DNA of 64,000 nt from Halobium salinum. GTDB lineage: Archaea > Halobacteriota > Halobacteria > Halobacteriales > Haloferacaceae. The notes under the pieces were generated by a model. The model was given only the letters and a program-made list of their open reading frames with translations. It had not been told where the DNA came from and ran no database searches. The first letter of the stretch is position 1. Each line of letters starts with the position of its first letter. Positions 43,214 to 51,330 of the stretch are shown piece after piece. The DNA lies in assembly GCF_026586625.1 (NCBI RefSeq), contig NZ_JAODIW010000005.1, forward strand, positions 186,001 through 250,000, in the 5' to 3' direction. The position numbers were made by a program, and so were the translations under genes.

Positions 43214-45003
43214 CAGCGCTCACCTCCCGGAACCGGGCCACTCTCCTCCGGGCTCTCGTTCCCCCGGCCCGCTCGCAGTCGTTCGGTCTCCGCCTCGTCG
43301 ACGCTCCCGTCTTCCCGCACGGCGACCCCGTACTCCTCTCTTGCGCCCTCGTGCGTGACGATGCCCTGTTTCACGTCCTCGGCGACGGCCTCGACGGGCC
43401 GGGTCGTTGGGTCACCGACGCCCCCGCCACCGGGGTTGTAGTTCCGCGCGCGCTCGCCGGGGGCGACGGTGAGGATGGCGTTCTCGCGGTACTCCTCGAC
43501 CTCGCCGTCCTCGCCTTCGTGTTCGACGCGGCCGAGTTTGGGTTCGCGCAGGGTATTGTAGGCGCCGAGTGCGTTCGGCGTCTCCGTCTTCCGGGCCTCA
43601 CCCCACATGATGACCTGCATCTCGTGGTCGCGCGGTTCGACCTCCCAGATGGTGCCACACCCGCCGCGCTGTCTACCTGCCCCGCCGCTGTCCGGGCGCA
43701 GTGAGTAGCGGTGGAGGACGATGGGGTACATGTGCTCCATAATCTCCACGTCCCCGCTGGAGAGGGCACCGAAACAGCAGAGCGGGCCACGGGAGTGCCA
43801 GCCGTCCATGTCGTGGGCGGCGCCGGCCCCGCTGATGATGGAGGCGAGGACCATCGTCGTGTAGGGGGTCCCGCGCTCGGGGTTCTCCCCCGCGATGTTC
43901 ACGCCGCTCGTGTGTCCCCACGAGGCCACGGCGCGTTCGGGAACCGCCTCTTCGAGCGCCGTCCGTACGGCGTCGGTGATGGTCTCGCTGGGCGTCGTCG
44001 TACAGTTGACGTGCGGGGCCGGCGTCTCGGCGTTCGTCACGGTTCCCGGCTCACCGACGTCGACGGAGATGGGTCGATAGAGCCCCTCGTTGTACGGCGG
44101 GTCGAGTTGGAGAAGCATCATGAACCCGAGGTACACCCCGCTGACGGAGTTGGCCTCGTAGGAGTTGATGTAGTACGGCACCTGTTCGGGCGACTCGAGT
44201 TCGACGCTCGCCTCGTCACCGTCGACGGTGACTCGGGCCGTAATCTCGATTTCGCCGAGTCCGTGGCCCGAATCTTCGAGCGGGACCGTCCCCTCGTAGG
44301 TGCCGTCGGGGATGGTCTCCAACTCCTCGCGCATCGCCGACTCCGCGCGGTCGAGCAGGCGGTCGAAGCAGGCGTCGACGGTCTCGCCGCCGTAGCGGTC
44401 GACCAGTCGCTGGAGGTGGCGCTCGCCGATGTTTACCGCGCCGTACTGGGCGTTGAGGTCGCCCTTCCAGTCCTCTTCAGAGCGCACGTTGGCGAGCAGG
44501 AGGTCCCGGACGTCCTCGCGGACCTCCCCGCCCTCCCAGAGTTTGACGGGCGGAATCCTGAGTCCCTCCGCGTATATCTCGGTCGCTTCCGGGTTGTAGC
44601 CGCTCGGGACGGGCCCGCCGATGTCGGTGACGTGACCCTTCGAGACGGTCCAGTAGCGCAACTCGCCGTCCACGAAGACGGGTTTGTACATACAGCAGTC
44701 GAGGATGTGGCTCCCGCTGTGGGCGGGGTCGTTGTGGTACATCACGTCGCCCTCGGCAACGTCGCCCTCGAAGCGTTCGATGACGGCCTTCGTCGCCGGC
44801 ATCAGGCTCCCGAGGTGGATGGGGATGTCCTGGCCCTGAATGAGCATCTGGCCCTCGGCGTCGAACAGGGCGTTCGAGTAGTCGCGGGCGATGTTGAGCA
44901 CGCTCGACCGAGCGGTGTGCATCATCGTCGTCGTCATCTCCCGCTGGGCCGTCTCCAGGGAGCCCTGGACGACCGAGAGGGTGATGGGGTCTATCTCCGG
45001 CAT
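43213..45003 (-). CDS. hyuB: HyuB-type hydantoinase/oxoprolinase beta subunit (copy 2)
   Basis: A 596-residue HyuB protein: EIDPITLSVVQGSLETAQRE at the start, QGQDIPIHLGSLMPATKA, MYHNDPAHSGSHILD, the C-terminal DSGGAGRQRGGCGTIWEVEP and NYNPGGGGVGDP. The ATG at 45003 is used; a GTG directly before it is possible. It is 100 nt downstream of the hydantoin racemase gene on the same strand, giving a racemase-hyuB-hyuA transcript. Confidence 0.92.
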   Translation of the reverse strand: MPEIDPITLSVVQGSLETAQREMTTTMMHTARSSVLNIARDYSNALFDAEGQMLIQGQDIPIHLGSLMPATKAVIERFEGDVAEGDVMYHNDPAHSGSHILDCCMYKPVFVDGELRYWTVSKGHVTDIGGPVPSGYNPEATEIYAEGLRIPPVKLWEGGEVREDVRDLLLANVRSEEDWKGDLNAQYGAVNIGERHLQRLVDRYGGETVDACFDRLLDRAESAMREELETIPDGTYEGTVPLEDSGHGLGEIEITARVTVDGDEASVELESPEQVPYYINSYEANSVSGVYLGFMMLLQLDPPYNEGLYRPISVDVGEPGTVTNAETPAPHVNCTTTPSETITDAVRTALEEAVPERAVASWGHTSGVNIAGENPERGTPYTTMVLASIISGAGAAHDMDGWHSRGPLCCFGALSSGDVEIMEHMYPIVLHRYSLRPDSGGAGRQRGGCGTIWEVEPRDHEMQVIMWGEARKTETPNALGAYNTLREPKLGRVEHEGEDGEVEEYRENAILTVAPGERARNYNPGGGGVGDPTTRPVEAVAEDVKQGIVTHEGAREEYGVAVREDGSVDEAETERLRAGRGNESPEESGPVPGGER

Positions 45004-45103
45004 CACAGTTACTCACACGCACGGCGTCTTAGCTGTAGCGGAGAGTCGGGCACCTCGGTCGGACCCGTCGGTCGGTTCGCCGGTCCCGCACCTCGTGATA
45101 CGC

Positions 45104-45865
45104 CTACTCGGTGAACTCGAACAGCGACGGGTACCCGCTCATCTCCTTCGACTCCGGGCGCTTGTGGGTCATCACTTTGCTCGTCGACTTCCCGAGGCTG
45201 ACGAGCGACTCCGCGAGGACGGCGCCCGCACCGACGCTGTCGACGACGGGCACCGGTAACTCGGCCTCCAGCGCCTTGTCCAGCCCACCCATCCCGGCAC
45301 AGCCGAGACAGATGGCTTCGGCGCCGTCCTCCTCGACTGCAAGACGACTCACCTCCAGTAGCCCCTCGACGGTGGCCTCGCGGGCCTCCTCGGTCTCGAT
45401 GACGGTGAGGTCGGTACACCTGACGGAGGCGCACTTCGATTCGAGGCCGGTCTTCACCACGGCGGCCTCGATGAAGTCCTTCGCCCGCGGGAGGATGGTC
45501 GCGACCGAGAAGCGCGCGCCGAGCATGTTGGCGACGTACATCGACGCCTCGGCGATGCCGACGACCGGCTTCTCCGTGACCTCCCGGCACGCCTCGATTC
45601 CGGGGTCGCCCCAGCAGGCGACGACGTACGCGTCGAACGCGTCGTCGCCCTCCTTCGCTTCCACCCCCTTCTCCTCTCTCAGAATCTCCTCCAGCAGCCC
45701 CGGCACCGCGAGGTAGTCGTCGTAGTACGACTCGATGCTCGCCGGGCCGCGCTCGGGCGACACGGCGACTACTTCGGTGGAGTCGGCGGTGTAGCGGTCC
45801 GCGACGCGACCGATGTTGTCGGTCATGGCCTGCGTCGTGTTGGGGTTGATGACTTTGATGCGCAT
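45104..45865 (-). CDS. hyuE: Asp/Glu/hydantoin racemase
   Basis: A 253-residue protein of the Asp/Glu/hydantoin racemase superfamily. The phosphate/carboxylate-binding INPNTTQAM (6-14) and both catalytic cysteines are visible: C84 in VVACWGDPG and C189 in CLGCAGMGG. The CxGDPG ... LGCAGM pattern favours a hydantoin racemase over glutamate racemase or maleate isomerase. It would interconvert D- and L-5-substituted hydantoins so the HyuAB downstream can use both. Confidence 0.87.
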   Translation of the reverse strand: MRIKVINPNTTQAMTDNIGRVADRYTADSTEVVAVSPERGPASIESYYDDYLAVPGLLEEILREEKGVEAKEGDDAFDAYVVACWGDPGIEACREVTEKPVVGIAEASMYVANMLGARFSVATILPRAKDFIEAAVVKTGLESKCASVRCTDLTVIETEEAREATVEGLLEVSRLAVEEDGAEAICLGCAGMGGLDKALEAELPVPVVDSVGAGAVLAESLVSLGKSTSKVMTHKRPESKEMSGYPSLFEFTE

Positions 45866-45873
45866 GGGTTCGA

Positions 45874-45916
45874 ACTGGTTACGACCACGCCGCGAATCGT
45901 GTGGTCTGCTACCAGT
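45874..45916. promoter_or_regulatory. Extended imperfect dyad upstream of the racemase gene
   Basis: ACTGGT at 45874-45879 and GACCAC at 45883-45888 are mirrored by GTGGTC at 45901-45906 and ACCAGT at 45911-45916. The dyad starts 8 nt upstream of the racemase ATG and covers its promoter position; no good TATA box is visible there. It may be an operator or the end hairpin of the MaoC gene. Confidence 0.35.
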
Positions 45917-45963
45917 CTACGCCGGGTCGGTAAATGCCTACCGTCGGTTCCGGGGGCCGGCGC

Positions 45964-46524
45964 TCAGTTCAGGTCCTCGGGCTGGGTGCCGATTCCCTCG
46001 GGCCACCCCGTCGGCTTCGCCGGCGAAGGCTGTGCGTGCTCACGTTTGAGCACCATCGGCGTCCGCTCGAGCGAGAGGACGAGGTCGTCGTCCTGGTTGA
46101 ACGCGCGGAGTTCGGTGGTGACGATGCCGACGTGTTCCCGGGAGGAGCTCTCGCGCTTCGCCAGCACCTCGCTCTCGGCGAACAGCGTGTCGCCGTGGTA
46201 GACGGGGCCGTGGTGTCGTATCTCGTCGTAACCGAGGTTCGCCGTCGCGTTCGCGGAGACGTCGATGACGCTCATCCCGACGGCGAGGGCGATGACGAAC
46301 GTCCCGTCGACGAGGCGCTCGCCGAACTCCGTCTCGGCGGCGTACGCCTCGTTGAAGTGCATCGGGTTGAGGTTCATCGAGACGTTCGTGAACCACACGT
46401 TGTCCGTCTCGGTCACCGTTCTGCCGTACGGGTGCTTGTAGATATCACCGACGGTGAAGTCCTCGTAGTACCGGCCCTCCCACCCGCCGACGAGTCGTCG
46501 CTCGTGCGTGTCGTCTGTTGTCAT
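45964..46524 (-). CDS. MaoC-family hydratase/dehydratase
   Basis: A 186-residue single hot-dog domain of the MaoC type (enoyl-CoA or mesaconyl-CoA hydratase). The hydratase motif appears as SMNLNPMHFNEAYA (Asn/Asp and His catalytic pair), with HHGPVYHGDTLFAESEVL after it. The ATG at 46524 gives the compact protein; the open frame extends further upstream without homology. It is on the same strand as, and 109 nt downstream of, the CoA-transferase gene and probably acts on a CoA thioester in the same pathway. Confidence 0.83.
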   Translation of the reverse strand: MTTDDTHERRLVGGWEGRYYEDFTVGDIYKHPYGRTVTETDNVWFTNVSMNLNPMHFNEAYAAETEFGERLVDGTFVIALAVGMSVIDVSANATANLGYDEIRHHGPVYHGDTLFAESEVLAKRESSSREHVGIVTTELRAFNQDDDLVLSLERTPMVLKREHAQPSPAKPTGWPEGIGTQPEDLN

Positions 46525-46633
46525 GGCTCGATTCGTACCCACGACGTACTGATATCTGAAGGTTTGCCTCCGGGTAGGTTCGCCGGTCGGACCAGCGTTA
46601 GCGTTCGTGCTGGCTCGGACAGTAGCCGCAGGG

Positions 46634-48148
46634 TCATCGTGTGTACCACGCTGCCGCCTCTTCGAGGTCGTGAGGGATGTGCCCGCCGCCCTCGTTCGCC
46701 CGGTCGAGATACGCCTCCAGCGGCCCGCGGTAGTCCGGATGGGCACACTGTTCGACGAGTTCCCTCGCCCGCTCGCGCGGGGCCAGTCCCCGGAGGTCGG
46801 CGACGCCCTGCTCGGTGACCACCACGTCGAGGTCGTGTTCGGTGTGGTCGACGTGCGGAACCATCGGGACGACCCGCGATATCGCCCCGTCCCTCGCCGT
46901 CGACCCGAGCGCGAGAACGCCGAGCGCGCTGTGGCGGCTGAAGTCGCCGCTGCCGCCGATGCCGTTGGCGACGTGGGTCCCCGAGAGGTGCGTCGAGTTC
47001 GCGTTGCCGTACACGTCGACCTCGAGCGCGCTGTTCACCGCGAGGACGCCGAAGCGGTCGATGAGCGCCGGGCTGTTGGACACGTCCGCGTTCCGCACCA
47101 CGACCTGTTCCGCGTACCGTTCGATGTCCCCGAACAGCCGCTCCTGGCCCTCGGCGGAGAGCGCGAGCGACGCCGCGCTGGCACTGTCGAGGACACCGTC
47201 GTCGAGCATGTCGAGCAGGCCGTCCTGGATGACCTCGCCGAAGTACGCCACGTCGCGGTCGCCGAACGCCACGTCCGCGAAGGAGGACATCAACGCGTTG
47301 CCGAGGCTCCCGACGCCGAACTGCAGGTTCACCGCGTCGGCGAAGACGGGGTTCCGGTCGAGTTCCCCGGCGAGGAAGCCGGCGAGGTTCTCCGCGATGC
47401 CGTCGTCCACCGCCGTCGGCGTGCGGAACTCGTAGGGGCTGTCCGGACGGTCGGTTTCGACGACCGCCTCGAGCTTGTCGGGGTCGAACGGGACCCGGGG
47501 CGAGCCGATGCGTCCACCCGGGGTCGACAGCGGGATGGTCCCCCTGTTCGGCGGCAACGCCCGGTTGTACACGTCGTGTAGCGCTTCGAGTTCGACGGGC
47601 TGTGTCCGGTTCAGCTCGACCACGATTCGGTCGGCGGCCTGGACGTAAGACGGAGTGTGACCGACCGAAGTCGTCGGCACCAACCAGCCCGCACCGACGG
47701 CGACGGCTTCGACGACGGCGACGGTCTCGCCCCGCGTTCCGTCACCGTTTCCACTTCCGACCCCGTCCTCCGTGTTCTCCCTGTTTCGACCGCCGAGGTA
47801 TCCGAGCGCGACTTCGTCGCCCAGCCGGGAGATGTGCCGGTCGTGGAAGGCGACCGACCCGTCGTTGACGGCATCGCGGGCGCTCGCGGTGGCCTGGTAC
47901 GGGTACCGTCGAGCGACGGCGCCCGCCTCGACCAGCGTGGTGTCTATCTCGTCGCCGACGCTGCCCCCGCTGACGACGGTGAGCGAGAACTCCCGGTCGC
48001 TCGCCGCCAACGCGAGCGGCAGGGCCTTCGGGTACCCCGCCCGGCCGAACCCGCTCGTCAGCAGCGTGTCCTCGGTGCCGATACCCGCCGCAGCCGTCTC
48101 CGCGTCGACGACGGGGAGGTCGCCTCCGAGCCGTGTCTCGGTCGCCAT
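46634..48148 (-). CDS. Acetyl-CoA hydrolase/CoA-transferase family protein
   Basis: A 504-residue family I CoA-transferase resembling succinyl-CoA:acetate CoA-transferases. Aligning segments are DTLLTSGFGRAGYPKALP, SLGNALMSSF, YGNANSTHLSGTHVANGIGG and VPMVPHVDHTEHDLDVVVTE, followed by GVADLRGLAPRERA. The active-site Glu of the family is expected in the FAYFGEVIQ-like segment (here VAYFGEVIQDGLLD). An insertion rich in Gly/Asp around residues 130-150 is unusual. The ATG at 48148 is chosen over one 12 nt upstream. It may activate the acid released by ring degradation. Confidence 0.85.
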   Translation of the reverse strand: MATETRLGGDLPVVDAETAAAGIGTEDTLLTSGFGRAGYPKALPLALAASDREFSLTVVSGGSVGDEIDTTLVEAGAVARRYPYQATASARDAVNDGSVAFHDRHISRLGDEVALGYLGGRNRENTEDGVGSGNGDGTRGETVAVVEAVAVGAGWLVPTTSVGHTPSYVQAADRIVVELNRTQPVELEALHDVYNRALPPNRGTIPLSTPGGRIGSPRVPFDPDKLEAVVETDRPDSPYEFRTPTAVDDGIAENLAGFLAGELDRNPVFADAVNLQFGVGSLGNALMSSFADVAFGDRDVAYFGEVIQDGLLDMLDDGVLDSASAASLALSAEGQERLFGDIERYAEQVVVRNADVSNSPALIDRFGVLAVNSALEVDVYGNANSTHLSGTHVANGIGGSGDFSRHSALGVLALGSTARDGAISRVVPMVPHVDHTEHDLDVVVTEQGVADLRGLAPRERARELVEQCAHPDYRGPLEAYLDRANEGGGHIPHDLEEAAAWYTR

Positions 48149-48379
48149 CTCACCACCCACTCGTCGGGGGAAGTCGTCGCCGACGGCCCGTGTCGACGTG
48201 TCGCCGGTGCTCGATGTCCGCCCCGCTGTCTGCCCTCATAGAGTGAGAAACTGACGACCGACCGTGTTAAATGTTCCCGTGACTCGCGTCGTCGACGGGG
48301 GAGCGCGGCCGCTCGAGGCACGGTCGACGACACGTCGCAGGGCGTGTCCGTCGAGTTCCGGCGTGCCCGCGTCCGGCGG

Positions 48380-49573
48380 TCAGTACGACCGCGGCAGGTC
48401 GAACACCGTCTCGCCCAGGTAGCTGAGGACCAGTTCCTGGGTGATGGGGACGAGTCGAGTGAGTCGGGCCTCGCGGAAGTACCGCTCCACGTCGTACTCG
48501 CGGGCGACGCCGAACCCGCCGTGGGTCTGGACCGCGGCGTCGGCGGCCATGTACGCCGCCTCCGAGGCGAGGTACTTCGCGGTGTTCGCTCGCACCCCGA
48601 CTTCCTTCTGGGAGAGGTCGGCTGCCACGGCGGCGGCGTCGTACGTGACGCGCTTTGCGGCGTGAACGTGTGCGTAGGCTCGGGCGATGGGGTGCTGTAT
48701 CGCCTGGTTCTGCCCGACTGCGCGGCCGAACACCTCGCGAGTCCCGGCGTAGTCGGCCGCGCGCTCGAGCGCCACCTCGCCGAGGCCGACGCACTCCGCG
48801 GCGATGACGAGGCGCTCCTCGTTCAGCCCGTCGAGGACGTGGTAGAACCCCTCGTCCTCGGTGCCGATGAGGTTCTCGGCGGGGATTCGGAGGTCGTCGT
48901 AGGTGACGCGGAACGACGTGACGACGTTGCTCACGGTCTTGTCGATCGCTTCGACCTCGATGCTCCCCTCCTCGCGGCCCCGTTCGATGTCGACGAGGAA
49001 CAGCGAGACCCCCTGCGTCTTCTTCTCGACTGCTTCGCGCGGCGTGGTGCGGGCGACGAGAACGAGGTAGTCGCTGACGTCCAGTCGGGAGGTCCACACC
49101 TTCTCCCCGTTGACCACGTACTCGTCGCCGTCACGAACTGCTTCGGTCGTGATGGCGGTCGACTCCGAGCCTGCGCCCGGTTCGGTGAGGCTGAAACACT
49201 GGATCCAGGCGTCGCCCGCGGCGACCGCCGGGAGCAGTTCCGATTTCATCTCCTCGCTCCCGTAGTTCACCAGCGGTGCCGAGTTGTAGATGGCGGCGTG
49301 GACGGCCTGTGCGCCGCTGAACCCTGCGCCCGACCGAGCCACCGCCTCCATCATCGCGACGGCTTCCGGCGTGCCCAGCCCCTTTCCCCCGTACTCCTCG
49401 GGAAGGAGAACGCCGAGCCATCCCGCCCGGCCGAGTGTGTCGACGAACTCGTGCGGATAGGTCCCCTCCCTGTCCAAATCGCGCCAGTACGCCCGGTCGA
49501 ACGGCTCACACAGCTCCAGGACCTCGGCCTGGACTGCGGACTGCTCGCTGCTCATACCCGCTTCTGGAGCCAT
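48380..49573 (-). CDS. Acyl-CoA dehydrogenase
   Basis: A 397-residue FAD-dependent acyl-CoA dehydrogenase. Visible motifs are CFSLTEPGAGSEST (FAD-contact loop), VNGEKVWTSRLDVSDYLVLVA, the helical C-terminal domain with QAIQHPIARAYA, and the QTHGGFGVAREYDVERYFREAR terminus (quoted in part). The base expected between helices appears as the Glu in the GGFG region or nearby, not firmly located. The ATG at 49573 is 27 nt after a minus-strand TATA box (CTTATTAC, 49596-49603) and is therefore preferred to the ATG at 49555. Confidence 0.87.
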   Translation of the reverse strand: MAPEAGMSSEQSAVQAEVLELCEPFDRAYWRDLDREGTYPHEFVDTLGRAGWLGVLLPEEYGGKGLGTPEAVAMMEAVARSGAGFSGAQAVHAAIYNSAPLVNYGSEEMKSELLPAVAAGDAWIQCFSLTEPGAGSESTAITTEAVRDGDEYVVNGEKVWTSRLDVSDYLVLVARTTPREAVEKKTQGVSLFLVDIERGREEGSIEVEAIDKTVSNVVTSFRVTYDDLRIPAENLIGTEDEGFYHVLDGLNEERLVIAAECVGLGEVALERAADYAGTREVFGRAVGQNQAIQHPIARAYAHVHAAKRVTYDAAAVAADLSQKEVGVRANTAKYLASEAAYMAADAAVQTHGGFGVAREYDVERYFREARLTRLVPITQELVLSYLGETVFDLPRSY

Positions 49574-49595
49574 CGGCGGAGAGATGTGACCGTCC

Positions 49596-49603
49596 GTAAT
49601 AAG
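49596..49603 (-). promoter_or_regulatory. TATA box for acyl-CoA dehydrogenase
   Basis: The minus-strand CTTATTAC is centred 26-27 nt before the ATG at 49573. Confidence 0.5.
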
Positions 49604-49928
49604 GGTGTGTGTCGTGGTAGCGTTCGAGCGTTCTCCCACAGGGTCGGCATTCGGTTCGGCAGGAGTGGATTCGGAGAGAACGGCGTGTAGAGGGTCCGAG
49701 GATGCCATTCAGCTTCGAATCGAGCCGTTCGCTCTCCGAGTGTGCCGAAGGTCTGATAGCCAGTATTCGGCCTCTATGGGACCTGAAGTCCGGGAATAAC
49801 GCGATTCCAGGTCCTGTTCGGAAATGGTGGAACATGCGTTACCCAACGAAATCCGGTCTCCGAACGTCGAATACGGCCTCAACAGGGCGAATTTATTTAT
49901 ACGCTCAACGGCGATGGGAGGGTAGAAC
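49604..49928. other. Divergent intergenic region
   Basis: No gene is seen. A TATA-like TTTATTTATA at 49892-49901 about 32 nt before the IclR-type start is the only clear signal. Confidence 0.4.
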
Positions 49929-50705
49929 ATGGCGCACAGCTCCTCGTCGGACACGACGAACATCAGGTCGGTCGAGACGGCGTTCGCCGTCGTCGAACTC
50001 TTACGTGAGGAGGAGATCACCGGCGTCGGCGAGGTCGCCACGGCGCTCGACCTCGCGCGCAGTACCGCTCACAACTATCTCACCACGCTGCGGAACCTCG
50101 GCTACGTCGTCCACGAGGACGGGGTCTACCGACTCAGTTGGCGCTTCCTCGAACTCGGCGAACAGATACGAGATACGAGAGCCGACTACCGGCTCCTCGG
50201 CGATTACGTCACGAATCTCGCCGACCGGTTCGAGGAGCGAGCACAGTTCATCGTCGAGGAGAACGGGGAGGGCGTCTACCTCTACCGCGAGACGGGGAAC
50301 CGCGCGGTGTGGACCGACTCCGGCGTCGGAAAGCGCATCTGTCTCCACTCGACCGCGGCAGGGAAGGCTATCCTGGCGTTTCTCCCCGAGTCTCGCGTCG
50401 AGGAAATCGTCCGGCGACAGGGGTTGGAGCAGGTGACGGCTCACACCATCTCCGACGAACGTGCTCTCATCGAGGAGCTCCGTCGGATTCGGGAACGCGG
50501 CTTCGCGTTCAACCGGGAGGAGAACCTGGAGCGACTCAACGCGGTCGGCGTCCCCGTACGGAGCGCAGACGGCGGCGTCCTCGGTGCACTGAGCGTCTCC
50601 GGACCCTCCCACCGCCTGAAGGGCAACCGTCTGGAGAAGGAAGTCCCGGAGTACATGCTGGGATTGGCAAACGAAATCGAACTGAACCTCGCGTACCCGT
50701 CCTGA
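49929..50705 (+). CDS. IclR-family transcription regulator
   Basis: A 258-residue IclR regulator. The N-terminal winged helix spans about 10-75 (SVETAFAVVELLREEEITGV, LARSTAHNYLTTLRNLGYVV) and the C-terminal effector domain about 85-255 (GKRICLHSTAAGKAILAFL, GFAFNREENLERLNAVGVPV, GALSVSGPSHRL). IclR proteins usually sense small acids and control nearby catabolic genes. It is divergent from the acyl-CoA dehydrogenase gene, the likely target. Confidence 0.92.
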   Translation: MAHSSSSDTTNIRSVETAFAVVELLREEEITGVGEVATALDLARSTAHNYLTTLRNLGYVVHEDGVYRLSWRFLELGEQIRDTRADYRLLGDYVTNLADRFEERAQFIVEENGEGVYLYRETGNRAVWTDSGVGKRICLHSTAAGKAILAFLPESRVEEIVRRQGLEQVTAHTISDERALIEELRRIRERGFAFNREENLERLNAVGVPVRSADGGVLGALSVSGPSHRLKGNRLEKEVPEYMLGLANEIELNLAYPS

Positions 50706-51330
50706 CCCGGGTCCGCGTGTCCTCGAACGCAGTTTCCGGAACGTGACTCCTCCCGAAGCATTCGGCAGAGGCGAACCCCCGCGTCGGCAGGCAGTCTTCG
50801 ATGAACGAGGCACCCTCCGACCCACGGCGCTCATCGACCGTCGATTCGGCTGAGGTCGAACCGAGAGGACGATAGAATAACAGATATAGTGTTGTGATAC
50901 GAAAGCTCGCGTCGCTCGCGGGATCCGCCACAGGCGGGTGAGGCGGGTGCAAATATTCGATGTTATTAATTGAATACACCGCGACTTGGAGTGGCCGCAT
51001 AGCTGACTTCAGTGACAGATAAGTTAGTAGTTCTCTGGAGTCTTCGTACCTATACGGCACTTTTAGACCAGTGCCGTGCCGAAGAGCACAATAAGTAACT
51101 TCGATACATTAGATTCTGCGCCCTACATATTTATATCTCACAGTAATTTTAGGTTCGTAGTGTATTTGCGCAGTATGCGCTCGCGATTTCATCATATATC
51201 GGTGTTTTCTGTCCGGGCTCGATTCAAAACGATGAATCCGAGTGCAATCTCTTATGCGCTAGTGACCGGTAGTGCGTGCGTCGAACTCGTCGTCGACGGT
51301 CCGTCCGTTCTACCGCCGACGAGCGCCGAG
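50706..51330. other. Gene-free region with an AT-rich core
   Basis: About 625 bases with no credible gene. The stretch 50880-51250 is clearly more AT-rich than its surroundings and includes a short GC-rich repeat-like patch (GCTCGCGTCGCTCGCGGG near 50905). It could be a remnant of inserted DNA. Confidence 0.35.
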
